A stretch of 64,000 bases of DNA. It comes from Lampris incognitus (lineage: Eukaryota; Chordata; Actinopteri; Lampriformes; Lampridae). A program made the position numbers and the translations under genes. Shown one piece after another: positions 31,601-44,500 of the stretch (positions are counted from its first letter, which is position 1; the number at the start of each line of letters is the position of its first letter). The notes below the pieces were generated by a model, which did no database searches, was not told the DNA's origin, and worked only from the letters and a program-made list of their open reading frames with translations. The DNA is taken from contig NC_079216.1 of NCBI RefSeq assembly GCF_029633865.1, forward strand, positions 62,130,915-62,194,914. Direction: 5' to 3'.

Positions 31601-33035
31601 AACACCCCACTCCTTACATTTTTATCCTGTTTGAAATTTCTTTGCAGTCTGTCCACCGTGACTCGGGATATTTGCTGTTTGGCATTATTATTATTATCCG
31701 TGTCTTCTTTCAAAGCATCCATATGCCCATCCAGAAGACTTGATGTCTCAGCTTTAGTGTTGAGAGCCCTATTCACAGGGACATGCGTATCTCTTATCAA
31801 TGCTTGCATTGCAGGTAAGACTCGACTCTCTAAAACGACTTAGCCCTAAGTTTCAAGCCAATTTGCGCCCAAACCAAACCTCGCAGGGCAGATTGCATTG
31901 TCTGTTCGTGATTGCCCTGCAGCCGTGTAAATGTGTAACTAAAATCTGTTTGCCAGGGATACTTTTTGTTCCTCCTCTCGACTGCGTGGAGGTGTTCAAT
32001 ACGTCCAATGGCACGGGAGTGGACATTCAAACATGCTGTTACGACCTCTTCGACAGGTATGCTTGGATAATCACTTCGGGAATATATGTCCACAAATACT
32101 TGCCGTCTGCGGACTGAAAAGACGCAGAAACATTTACTATTTTAAGTATTTTCTGCCTTCGTTGTGCTGATCGTTTAGATTTTCAGCAAATTAGGATTCA
32201 GTTGTGTGGTGAATTGGATTCCATCTACCCCCCTCCCCCCCCATTAGTTTTGAGGGTCAAAGTGACATTTTGTAATGTGCCTGATAGCTAGTTTGATCCG
32301 ATGGCTGACCTGCTTTGGTTGCATGACGGTATAAACTGGACGGTCCATAGATACATAACTCCTGAATAGTAAATCACTGGACGTTGAAACGACTCAGCGG
32401 CCTTATGTGTCTATAAAAAAACAGGTCAAAGTAGACTACACTTTTTTTTGGGTGGGGGGGGGTAAATGCCTCACAGCCATCAGCAAAAATTAATCAGGGC
32501 TACGGCAAACAAACGAGAGTCTTAGGGGCAACTGCATTTTGCAAGTTTTTTAGCCAAATCACCATCATTATACCTCGGGGAACATAACGTCAGCGATTGA
32601 AGGGGACAAAAAGTGTGCGTCACAGCTGTTCCTATGATTATCATTAATTCAGCATTAGTGGCTGTGAGTAAACCAGAGAGCAAAACCCGATCTCCCAGTT
32701 ACATATAAGAGCCAGACTGGTCTTAGCTTAGCTCCTTTCACCTCAGATACCCAATTAGCACCACACAAGGTTAGAGAGGTTTGTTTTTTTGCACGTGGCT
32801 ATAACTAGATATCAAACAACTTGTAGACCTTTTTTTATTTTTTTAATTGAGATGTTTTTGTATATCTTCAGAGGACTCGGGTCTTATTTTGCACCGTTAA
32901 TGTACAAATATATTCTTTTGCAGCACTATAAAGAACGGGACCATCTCATTTGGCGGCTCTTGGAGCACAGTGGCAAATGCTACTCATTATTTTACTAGAT
33001 GTTGTGGTCTTTTTGATGTGCCAGTTTGTAATTAG
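25386..33035 (+). CDS. slc28a1: Concentrative nucleoside transporter (SLC28 family), complete, 18 coding exons
   Basis: Coding exons: 25386-25389, 25709-25779, 25885-25952, 26612-26703, 27020-27209, 27329-27470, 27800-27913, 28283-28357, 28463-28543, 28656-28736, 28914-29039, 30222-30352, 30447-30615, 30757-30954, 31513-31594, 31716-31814, 31957-32056 and 32924-33035. All have GT/AG borders and phases chain to 644 codons ending TAG. The product is a Na+-coupled nucleoside importer of the plasma membrane. It carries the CNT signature [12 protein letters not shown] (~477-488), the substrate-site segment [20 protein letters not shown] (~288-307) and [20 protein letters not shown]. The first coding exon holds only ATG plus one base, with A at -3. 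Length matches human CNT1 (649). Sequence is CNT1/CNT2-like rather than CNT3. The CNT1 choice rests on neighbouring alpk3, as in human. An AATAAA signal lies at 33414-33419. Confidence 0.88.
25987..26403. mobile_element. hAT-like miniature element in slc28a1 intron 3
   Basis: The right end tttgggaacccctg (26390-26403) and the left end ggtgcttttcaaagtggggg (from about 25989) resemble the terminal repeats of hAT-type non-autonomous elements in fish. The middle is AT-rich with no reading frame. The left terminus is degraded and no clean 8-bp duplication was found. Confidence 0.45.
29153..29597 (+). mobile_element. tRNA-derived SINE (family S), copy 1, in slc28a1 intron 11
   Basis: The head ccgggtagtgtggtggtcta with ccggttcaaatccccgtgt gives A and B boxes of a tRNA-derived SINE. 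The body (ggcgtccctacagacgtgac, ggctggcgactccacatgta, gtctgcagccctccccgg, gggtaattggccaag) recurs at 29608, 47683, 60030 and 61319. It ends in a mixed G/C/A tail and was probably copied by a partner LINE. Confidence 0.85.
29608..29976 (+). mobile_element. SINE family S, copy 2, with 9-bp target duplication
   Basis: Same family as the preceding copy. It is flanked by atcctaaga at 29599-29607 and 29977-29985, showing a separate insertion directly downstream of copy 1. Confidence 0.85.
31015..31372 (+). mobile_element. tRNA-derived V-type SINE with L2-like tail, in slc28a1 intron 14
   Basis: The head has A-box ggtggttagcgcggtcgcc and B-box gggttcgagccccggg. The body includes gtgtggagttcgcatgttct and gtgggtttcctcccac. 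The tail gggctccagcatccccacaa and aagataagcggttc ends in GGAT repeats. This is the common fish SINE with a tail borrowed from L2. Confidence 0.85.
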
Positions 33036-33440
33036 ACTTTCCTATGGAAAAGATAATGTCCTAACATGGGCAAGGTAAGCTGCAATAATTCACATAACTT
33101 GACCAGATGTATCTGCATTATATATGTACACACACACATATATATATATATAAATTAGTGTTTTTATTCTAATTTAGCTGCCGAGATAAATGTACAGTAT
33201 CAGCAACTCATAACAAATTCCTGTTCTTTCACAATCCACCTTCCCCATGAATTACATCAGCTTTCGCTCAAAGTCAAATCATCGAAGCGCATGCCTTCAA
33301 TAAAATAGCTCAGGAAATATTCAAAAATCCTCTCTGAAGAATCAGAGAAAAGTCAAGTTTATTTTTATTTTTCACTTTGAATAAGAATATAATTGTTACT
33401 TTGTTTTTTACCAAATAAAAACTTGAAATAAAAAAAAAGC
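33036..33440 (+). other. slc28a1 3' UTR with polyadenylation signals
   Basis: AT-rich sequence after the slc28a1 stop codon, with AATAAA at 33299-33304 and 33414-33419. The second lies just before an A-rich stretch. Confidence 0.5.
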
Positions 33441-33534
33441 AAATCAGCCTTAGACACAAATGTTTTACACTTTTATTTTAGAAAATTAGCTGACACTTCA
33501 CATACCAAAAATTGACAGTGCACATTTATTTGCT

Positions 33535-33885
33535 TTTCACTCACTCGCTCACTCATTCATGTGCTCACTCACTCCCTCGCTCGCTCATTCATGTGCTCAC
33601 TCACTCCCTCGCTCACTCACACTCGCTCGCTCACTCACTCGCTCACTCATTCATGTGCTCACTCACTCACTCACTCACTCACTCACTCACTCACTCACTC
33701 ACTCATTCATGTGCTCACTCACTCATTCGCTCACTCATTCATGTGCTCACTCACTCATTCGCTCACTCATTCATGTGCTCACTCACTCCCTCGCTCACTC
33801 ATTCATGTGCTCACTCACTCCCTCGCTCACTCCCTCACTCACTCACTCATTCACTCGCTCGCCCACTCACTCACTCACGTTTCTT
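33535..33885. repeat. CTCA-based minisatellite
   Basis: Degenerate CACT/CTCA units are interrupted by repeated cattcatgtgctcactcact blocks about every 40-50 bp. It lies between the convergent 3' ends of slc28a1 and alpk3. All three frames are open here because the repeat lacks stops; no protein is implied. Confidence 0.9.
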
Positions 33886-35565
33886 TCACTTATATTTAGT
33901 CCGTACATTCTATGTACACATGCTTCTGAGACTGTCTTATTGCTTGAGTCACACAATGCCTCCCTCCATATTGCAGTGTCTTTGTCATAATCTTTTTACT
34001 GCTGTCTCCTGTTTGTTATAATTACTTGAGTTTCATTGTCTTTTTTTCTTTTCTTTTTTTACTTATCGAGTTGTTTTCTGTAAATAAATAAACTGTGTAT
34101 GCAATCAAAATTCATTTTTCAGTCAAAAGCAGCTTAAATTCAAACGTGTTTTTTATGTACCATTTAAAGCCACCTATTAAACAGAATCCAACCAAGAATC
34201 CATCGTGGAAACTGAAGAGGTTTCATGACTGCTTTTCCATCTTCGAAAACTTAAACGTGCCTCTTGTAACAGCTGCATTGTTTGCAAATACCTGCTGGCG
34301 TGCAGCTGTATCTGAGCCCAGTAGTGTGGTCGGCTAAAATCAGGCCGTAGCGAGTCTGACAATCATTTGCCTTTTTCCAATTGCCCTTAAATAGTCGCTC
34401 TCAACTGAACCTTGAACCAGAAGCCTGGCGTAAAAATCTAACAGATCAAGCGGTTGTCTGAAAACACCAAAGTACTGCGCACGTAGTGTGTCTTTATTCC
34501 ATGGCCCATGGGTCAGCTTCAAACTAGTAAGTAAACTGGAAGTAAATCGCTTTCATTGCTTGTTTCGGTGAACTTGCTCATGTGGTTGAATTTCAATGAG
34601 CATGTGCATTCCATAGTTAAAGAGTTTATTTCATGAAAGCCCCTTACTGCTTGTCAGTTACACTCAACGACACTCATTCGCTAAGACAGTGGGGGGGAAA
34701 AATGAACGGCTCAACACAGTGTTAAAGCATGTGCAAGTACAACGGACTTTAAAAAAAAGAGAGAGAAATAAACTGCCAGAAGATTTTGCAGCAATGCGAG
34801 CTCACAAAACTGCCCATGAACGTGACCTAAGGATGGTGTGTTGTGACTCCAAACTACAAGCACAGTTCTGCCATGTGGCTTAGGACATCATAATGCTGCG
34901 GAAGCTCCTCTGCTGCAAAGCACAAACGAGGTCTACAAGTAAAAAACGAAAAAATCTTAACTGTCCTACCCTAGACACATTGCAGTGGGTACATCACAGA
35001 TGTACATAGCAGATGATGCACTCCTTGCTGCTTTTACTGAACCTACAAATACATCACACCTGAGCTCTTCTAGCTGAGATGATGCACATGCTTTTTTTTT
35101 TTTTAATTTTTTTTATCCTACGCCATCATTAAAATCATATAATTTAATCGTCAACTCCTCTTTTAAAAACAAAAGAGCAGAACTTTGGCTCTGGGACCCG
35201 TAAAATCCACACCCATTTGCTGTGAGATAGGCGATGAATCGGACTACTGCTCCCCCAACAATAAACCCTCTTAGCTGAGCAGTTAACTGATGATAAGAAG
35301 TGGATGTCTTGCAGTAATTACGCCGTTTGAGAAATTCACAGTAAACTTACGTAACAATCCGGACACACAGAGGGGTCAACATTTTCCCCCGCTTGTTTTG
35401 CATTACTTCCTTGTTCCTAATACCCGCACGCTTCCTGGCCTCGTTTATTGGGTTGTTCCAGGCAATACTGACTTTTGTAACAAGGAAAAAGAACAAGTGG
35501 TGGCCACATATCAAAGTCCCAAAAGTTTGTTTGAAACAACACGGTTCTGATCAGCCCTTCTTTTT
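33886..35565. other. Intergenic region and probable alpk3 3' UTR
   Basis: AT-rich spacer between the convergent slc28a1 and alpk3 genes. On the minus strand, AATAAA signals at 35444-35449 and 34493-34498 could end alpk3 transcripts. Nothing else was recognised. Confidence 0.4.
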
Positions 35566-38500
35566 CTACCTCGTTTGGATAACGCTGAGCGTGTCCGTAG
35601 ACTTGGGTTTGGCGTCTGACCCGTTGTCTTCCGTCTCTTGGGACTTTGTGTTGTTGTCCGCGTCTTTGGATTTTCTGGTCACCTTCGGACTAGAAGTCGC
35701 CTTCCTAGTCATCTGAGGGCTGTTTGTTCCTCTCCGCTGCAGCTGGGGGCTGGAGGAGCCCATGCCCGTCTTGCGGTTGAGCAGGGGACTCTTGGAGCCC
35801 TTCATTTTTGCTGGCTGCGGCAAACTATCCATAGGCTTCAGGGGTCGCAGGCCAAGGAGCCCACAGTAGTAGTTACACTGATGTTGGGCCAGGAACTGTT
35901 CGAATACTTTAGGAGAGCAATAATCTGTAAGACCTTGGTACCTGAAATATGCAAGACAGTTGTGATTAACGCCGTGTGTAAACTCCAACGGCACAGCACG
36001 TATAACATTTGCAAACCTCGCTTCGGATACGAACCCTTTTGATTTGGTCACGGCCCTAACGTTCGTGAGCTTATGTCCAACGCCTACGAAAATGAAAAAC
36101 ACAGACGATAATCAACATCATTTGTCGTATCGTAGATCGCACCGATATCCCAGCGATCGCGTCAAGCGAGTCTTACCCTCTAACCGCGTGACCAGCAAGT
36201 TGCCATGGGTCCACTGATGAATCCAGTGCTGGAAGGCGCAACATTTCTGCTCCACCTCAGAGATGGTTCGTGTAATCAGCCTGCCTTTAGCGTCCATCGT
36301 ACAATAGTTTAAGAAGACGCCATTGAGATCAGCTTCCGCTGCAGCATACGGCACAGAGTTTGCAGGTCGGTACATCAGGTACTGAGGATTTACTCTGGTA
36401 GTGTTAAAAAAAAAAGTAAGGGTGGTCTTGAGCGGTGGATGGTAGCCCTTTAAAAAGTTGATATTTTGTCATAGCCTAACTTTCAAATCACAAATTCCAG
36501 CAATTACTTACTCTAGGGAAAGGCCAAAGTTATCGATAACTCTTGCTTCAGCGGCAAAGATTTTACAATATTCCCGAATCAAGTTTTGGACTTTGCACTC
36601 CTGGCAAAACAAAGAATTCATTATAGTGCATAAATGAACTGTTTTCATGTATTTATGATATACCCTGATAACCTGTGGACCAATCTACCAAAATGCTTGA
36701 CTATATCATTTTAATCAATCAATAGGCCCCTAAGTGGTAACCAACAAGTTAAAACCAAACCATTCGCTTAATATCGAGTGTGGCAGCACATCCCTTTGCG
36801 TGATTTTTACAACGCATAGCAGCCACATAACAATACTTGAAATACTTGCAGTTGGGTTGAGGATTTGAATTAAAATGACTACTTACTTGCTTGGTAGTCT
36901 CTTGGTTTCTCTCTACAAGGTTACTCCCCTCTTTCGTCCCATATGCAATGGGGCTTTGAACTTTGATGATGCAGGTGCTCCCAGACTCGAAAACAGGATC
37001 CAGACCATAGATGACCTTCATCCTACTTACTTTGTGCGCACATCCCTCCCCAAAGTTCCCCTCCATGGTCATAATGCGACCAAAGAACTTGTCACCCCAG
37101 CAGCTGGAGTCTGCGAGGCCTTTGGTGAATAGCAGCGGGGTCATCTCTATCTCCTCTCCAACTGTGAGGGACAGAATAAGAAGCACATCCTCGAGGAGCG
37201 GTATCATTATAATGTCATTATGACATTATATTCGACATACTCCATAAAGCAAACGGCTGCTGATACGATACATAGCAGAAGGGTAGATTTACCTTCAAAA
37301 TCGTCCTTTAGCAGGATCTCCGATAGAACTGAGGAAGTAGACACAGAGACAGACAGAAGAATATATTTTATAATATTACTGTTAAATGTCACACTTGAGC
37401 TGAGCACAACTCACCACCGTGCATAACTTACTGTCTATGCTGAGCAGGAAGTCAGTGGTGTCAGTCCCGTATTCGTTTTTGATTGTGCACCCGTATACCC
37501 CACAGTCTTGGCTGGATGCCTGGACAATGGCTAGCGCTACTTGGCTTTCATCTCCTCCACTTGGACGAACAAAAGCAATGACATTTGAACTCTTACGAGC
37601 CCCGAAAAACATTGTATTTGATTTCAGAGACTTCAAGATGGACCCACAAGAGGTCAGTGTGGGACAGGTGGTGAAAGTGTCAAAGGGAATTCTGCTGACA
37701 CAGCAACCAATAGCACAAATATAGACTTTTAATGCCCCCTGGAGATGGCGAAATAGTGTGTCAGTTTACAGTCTCTGTGTCTGGCAATCTGTGTCACAGC
37801 TGTGGGGGCTCACAGTCACATGAGCTGAGAAGCTTTGCGGCGAGAATTAGAGAATGACATGGCTACGGGATACACTCTTGAGATCTAGTTAAAACCTACT
37901 CATCCTCACTCCATTATTCTCTCATATTTCGTACTTGTCCAGCTTATCCCATTGTGTTGGATGCTCAGAAATGTCCCCAGTAATAGCAACAGATCAACTT
38001 CTGTAATCGCTGATTATGATACTGGCTTACCACGAACGTAACCGTGTGACACGTACTCAGAGAAAATGTTGATGTTGTAAGACTGGACAGTGACTTACCT
38101 TCGTTTCACCTCTAGTATTTCCTCTTCATCTCTGTACCACTTGATAGTGGAGTCACTGAGCACATTGAAGAACTGGCACCACAGCTTCAGGTGTCCAGAG
38201 GCATCTGGAAATGGTTCTCCCCTGATCTTCCGGATAACCTGAGGAGCTGGCGGGGAATGACAGAGAGGGGCCCCCAGAAGGGGAGCACAAGGTAAATATA
38301 TACTGTATTGGATAGTCTTCACCTGCTAATGTTTCCACATCCTCAACCTCAAGTATCCCGATCGGCCCTGCGCGTCCATAAACTTTAACAGTACACCACC
38401 TCCTTCCCAACAAGTATTTGCATCTTCCCATGCAATAAGAAAAACTTTATTATGCTCAGAACAAGGGACACATGGGCCTAGTCATTGATGCAAAGCACAA

Positions 38501-41500
38501 ATATTAGCAAATTTGTTGTGAACAGAGTAGCTAACATATTATTTACCGACTATATCGTGATTGGACACTTAACACTGACATTGTAAAACAGATGCTTTTG
38601 CGAAACTGAAGTTGGCTCATGTGAACCATGATTTTAACAAACCAACAATCCAGAAAAACAAGCTGACGCATCAGAAACTTGAAAACTTTTGCCAACAGAT
38701 TAATTTGTTTGAGGTGACAGAGCACCATTTACTTGCTTCTCTGTCACTGGTGTTTCTGTGAAGTCCTACCTTGAGTGAAACAACATGGCCAACACTAGAG
38801 AAAAGTGCTGGGGTTGCAAAAATATATACATATTTGCAATTTTGAATTTTTTTTTTACCAATGAGCAATGATAATAAAAAATGGCATTATGTGTAATGGC
38901 TTAAAACAGCATACATTTTTAGACGCACTCACTCGCAAACATTTTTGGGGGGAACACAACCCTCCCCCCAAATCTACACAGGTGGTACCGCTAAACGTGA
39001 TACTTTTAAATGTCAGCTTCTGGGTGAGTCAGTGAGTTAGAGGACAGGTTTGTGAGGTGCTTTGCATCGAAGAAGGCAAATGAAAATCTATGACACCACA
39101 GACAGTCACAAAACTAGATGTCGTTTGGTTTGCATGATGGCTGTGTCACCTTTGAATGGGTCCAGCTTCTCCTTCTCAGCAGGTTTCTCCTCTGGCTTGG
39201 AGTTGGCTTTCTCTTCTGTGGGAGTCTCTTCCACCACTTTGGGCACCTCCAAGGTGGCCTTTCGCCGGCTGACCAGAGGTGAGCGTCTCTCCATCGGTGG
39301 GGTATGCTGTCCTGTAGGAGCTTGTAGCAAAGCTGCCCTGCGAGCCTGGCTGGGTGACATGTAGGGGTTGTCCTTCTTGCTTTTAGTATCTGGGGCCCCT
39401 GCAATTACCCCTACTCCCTCCCCATCCTCTCCTTTAGTTTTGGGGAGGAAGATTTTGCGGCGGGCCCCAGAGGCCAGCTCCTCGGGTGTGGCAGAGCGAA
39501 TAAGAGACAGACTGTCTCTTCGTTTCAGTCGGGGGCTACTCTCACAGGAGAGGGAGGATGTTGGCGTTGAGCCTCCGCTCAGTTCATCTGCTGTCTTGTC
39601 GCTTTGGGAATCACCCACAGTGATAGAAGGGACAGACATGGCAGCCTGGGTGTCTGAACCCGGAGAAGCTCTGGACAGAAACTTGCGGAGACTGGCTGGA
39701 CTCAGTGTTGGAAGTGTTTGGATGTTTAAACCCAATCTATCAACAGAGCGATTGTCTTTTTGCAGGTCCTCTACAGCTATATCAGACTCCAACCTGGCCT
39801 CTTTCATGGGTTTGTAAGATGGCCCAGCCAAAATAGTATCTCCAGGTGTCATCTTTGAATTTTCAGTGACAGGGACTTCTTCTGTTCCACCTATTGAGAC
39901 CACATTGGTGTTAACTTCCGCCGGTATTAGGGCTATATCTAATATTGAAGGTGTGTTTTCCATTATACTCTTTGACATTGCTTCTTGGTTTGGCTTCTTC
40001 CTAAGCATCTTATCATCCTCAATAATACTACTACTTTCAAGACCACACGTCGCTCTACTCAGAATGGCAGTCAAAGTTTCTGTTTTCGCCCACTCATTTT
40101 GAGTGGTTACATTGCTTTCAGGAGGGCTGTCGTCACAAATGACTGGGGTGGGTGGCATCACAAACAAAGGTACTTTGGGTGACTCATCTGATTGTGGTGT
40201 ATCTGAGATAGGGGGCTCTGAAGACACACAGACACTCTCCCCACACTTGTTTTCATCAGGATGAGAAACATTCACGACATCAACTGATGTGTGGTCCATC
40301 TGAGAGTCTTGTTCATTGGTTTTCTCAAATGGTTGCTCTGGATTAAATATTTTTGTTGTGTCATCCAATTGCACAACATCCTGCTTTTTCTCCATTGAAG
40401 GGAGTTTATCATCATTCAGCACATTTTTCCGTGTGGGTGTGAAGTCTTCAGTCACTGTAGAGACGGCCTGTGCCTGGCATATTGCATCTGACATGATGAT
40501 TGTATTATCTCTTTGCAAAATGGTAGGCTCTGATTTTGGCTTGTTTGATGCCCGTGGTAGGGTAGAGATTGTAATCTCAGGTTCCATCTCTTCAATTTTT
40601 TCTCCCAGAATTTGTTCAGTCAGCCTTATTTCTGGCACAGTTGGTTTAGTGTCCTGGATGTCCTTCGTGGTAGATTTGAAAACTTCGATCTCTGGAGCGT
40701 TCTGTGTGAGTCCGACTATGGCTCTTTCCCTGCCTTCGACATTTGTCGCCACAATGACTTCCTGAGACACACCGTCAGGGCAAGCCTTGTTTAATTCCTT
40801 TGAGGGGCTCTTTGGTTTGCTCAACCCATCTGCTTTCACCTGAACCTCTTTGTCTTTCCCCATTTCCAATTCCCTCTCAATAAGGATGGTCTGCGCTTCA
40901 TCTCTGTGTAAACTTTCCCTCCTGTCTTTAATTTCCTCAACTTTTGAAAATGCCTGCTCGTCTATTTCTATGTTGTCCAGGGAGCTAACTTCTGGTTTTC
41001 TCTCAAAAGGAGTGAACACTTTAAATGCCTCTCCCTCCGCGTTACTTTCTAAAGCTGACTTTGAATGTTCTTTCTCACTCGGACGTTGGTCTTCTATGCG
41101 TTCCACGAGAGGGGTGGACTCTGGTAGTATTTTTAGGTCAGCTCTCTCTTCACTCTCCGGGGCTACAGTTACAGGAAACTCTACATTGGCTTCCTGAATA
41201 AGTGGAGTATCCTCCGTCTCTACTTTGAAGTGGTCACTCTCAGTGCTGCATGCTGCTATAGCGTTCTCATCCGTTATCAAAATAACAGGCACCTGGTTTA
41301 GTGTCGAAGAATCACACGCTTCTCTTTCCTCTTCCAATGAATCTGTTCTCAATTCATTAACCGCAGTGCTGTCTTTGACTGGAAACGGCTGTGACTCTAA
41401 CTTCAAATCAGCTTTCTGTTCCAGCCACATAGTTTTGGATGAATGATTGTTATGCGTGTCAAATGCTCTTTCTTTGCCCGTTTCATCATCAGTTATCACC

Positions 41501-44500
41501 TTCTCTTCCAAACTGTCGGCGGTTACCTTATCAAGGCCCTGGTTGTCTATTTCTGATTTGACACTACCGGAGGTAGCCAAACTGCTCCCCAAATCGGTGT
41601 CGATGGATGTCGGGGGACACGTCTCCTCACTGGAGGCTTGAGTCAGTGGCAAGCCAGGTGGATCTTGCATGGATGAAGACTTGGTTTCCTCTCTTGTGAC
41701 CCAGTGATCGGGCTCCGATGAAGCCACTGGGGCATTTGGCTCTTGCTGGAGTGCGGAAACCACTTGGATAACTGGGACTGCCCAGGGATCTTTTTCTGTA
41801 GCCTGAGCGAGGATAAGAATAGGAAAGCACTTTAGTATTGAGTTGCTTTTACTACCGCAGCACGGCCTTTCTTTAATAACCAACTTCATAAAAACCTTCG
41901 CAAGTTCAGTTTATGTCAGTCTTCATTCATCTGTGCTTGCATTCTCTGGAAAAACAGATATTAAGTGCAGCAGTTCCAAGCAGTTTGAAAGTGCTTGTTG
42001 TGGCTAATCATGTGACTATGGTTTACTACAGCAACCTTTTCCTGTTAACACCGTGACAGTTTTGGACCACAGAAAGCTATTTCATCATAAATGAACTCAA
42101 CGATAAACACAGTTGACACAAACTGTGTTTGCAGGACAGTGCTGCATCATTGATGATGATGAAATATCGATGATGATAAAAATGTTTGGAGAATTAAGAC
42201 TCTCGGACCATGATTTTTTTTTTTGTGTTTTACAGCCCGTCAGCTTATTTCAAGAGCGCCCCTATATCGTATCACGTGTTAGGTAGTTGAAACTGAACGT
42301 GCACACATGTCAAGTATTTCAAATTTGCAGTTTTAACTGTTGCAATGCATAGGCCACACCTGCCTTCTGAGATAGGTCCTCTTATTGCCATCACGAAACA
42401 AATTATGCGAACTGACTTCATATTTATTTTTACCCCCCTTGATTTTAACTTTCTACTTTGAACTGAAACAGGGAAACCGGAGAGGCCATGTTAGAATAAA
42501 TTAACTGCAAACGGAGGCGGAACATGTTGTGGGGGAAAATGGTAGGGGAATTCCCACAAACTATGAAACTGTTTACACAAAAATCTCTCCATGCATGATT
42601 TAAACAGCTCTCATCTCTTGGCAAAAGGACCATAAATCCTTCCCCAATGCATAACTCACTAGTTATGTTAATAGTTTATATTTCACGTGTTCAGGAAATT
42701 AAGCTCCCATTGGGGGAAAAAAAGCCATGTCTGACCTATGACCTTAAAGCATGAGGAAGAAAAAAAATCCGCATTGGTACATCTAAGCAAAACCCTCTGT
42801 TGAAATAAAGTTTGCACAATAATGTAAGAAATGTACTCCATTCGGCTAAAAAGTGATAAATAATGGTGCCGGCGATACATGTTAACATTTGTCATCCATT
42901 TCGTATACTTTCTGTTTCTTCATCATGCAGGTCATCACACATGGGAGGAGAGTCAGCCCCATCCGTGTGACACGATGTTTAGACATTGGATACTATAAAG
43001 AAAGAAGAAGTTGTTACTTTCAATGGAGGGGAACTGGTGTCACGTTTAGGCGAAAGATGGAGTTTGAGGCATACCCACGTGTTCGTGTTTTCACAGAAGC
43101 GTTCTCTCTAGTAAGCTTCCTTCTGTCAAAGCATCAACACTCTCTGTTCTTTCAAGTCAGCCACTGACGGCGATATTAACCCGGCACAAAAGGAAGTCAC
43201 AAATCAGCTCGCTTGCTAAATGTAGCCAAAAAAAAACAACTATTTCTTCATTCTACGCGATTGCACATCAGCGCCTCACTCATCACATCCTTCCCAACTG
43301 TTTTGCCCGAAAGAAATATAGAAAGTAATATGCAATCATTGGAAAAATATATTCTAAGGCACACGTTCATATTTCATGTTCTGAAAAGGTTATGGACATT
43401 TCACTATTTCACACAACCTCATCTCCCATGGATTAAGACTAAAGAGAGGTATTGTGCTGAAAATTAAAGCATGATTTTTTTTTTTTGTTGTCGTGCGCAT
43501 TGTGCGTGCCTAGTAATTGCATCACTAGGTATCACTCCACCACCAGAAAAGACATGCATAATTTTTTCAAGGGGCGGTTGTGTCATACACCACTACACAG
43601 TCTGAAACAAAGCATTGAGTAAAACCGAAAACGAGGGTGTTAACCCATCAATGGAGCACACTCTGTCACACGATCAAGTTCAACACAACCAGTGGGACTG
43701 AAAATAGTACAACTCTAAAATGATGCTCGTGTCCCTGGGTACACCACCGATAAGTCTTCTAACTGTATAGGTGCGAAAAGTTTGATGAGCACAGCTTGAC
43801 AGTCTTTATTCGGCACACTTAAAACAATATTTAAAATCGGCCAATCAGATGACAGAGGTACTGCCAAGGCGAGTCTGCAAATGGAAAGCCTCCCTCCATC
43901 TTCCCCAAATCAGAATGAGGTTTATTTTAAGATGCGGGGGCAGCAGGAATGTGTCCAATGTGAAGAGGTCATTCTCCCATGCTGAGACCCGCCTCAGAAG
44001 ACTACCACTCCACACACTGACCACATGACCCTTTGTCGTGCTCAGCCCTGTTTGGAATACGAGATCCGCCTCTGACATACGGGTTTCATCATTGTCTCTG
44101 TAGCATGGCAGAACAGTACACTTATCAACAGTGATGGTTTCGGGTTTCCTCAGCCCGTCCAGCACTTACGCTACAGGGTTGTTTATGATTAGACTCACAA
44201 TGTCTGCCACCTCCTCCTGTCAATACTGTATGGTTCCTTGTTTTCCCCTGTTGTCCTATATGTTGGGTATCGCTCTTGAGACTGACGCATGAAAACCATG
44301 GTGTCACATGTCGAGACATAGACACAGAACCAGTTTGACTCACTTAGCCACCGTCATTCTCTGTTTTTTAAAGACAGTATATTCTGATATTCTGTCTTAT
44401 ACAGACAGTCCCCAAAAACGTGGCATAATTTGCTAGATTATGATTTTTGCTCAACATGATTTGCTTATCATGATTTTGCTTTTTACGAGTCACTCTCTCT

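Noticed and set aside
33512-34021. Long open frames of the form LTHSLTHS as a protein gene
   Set aside because: All three plus frames are open because the CTCA repeat has no stops; it is a minisatellite.
43845-44165. 106-codon minus-strand frame inside alpk3 intron 4
   Set aside because: No splice support, no domain and no similarity I recognise.
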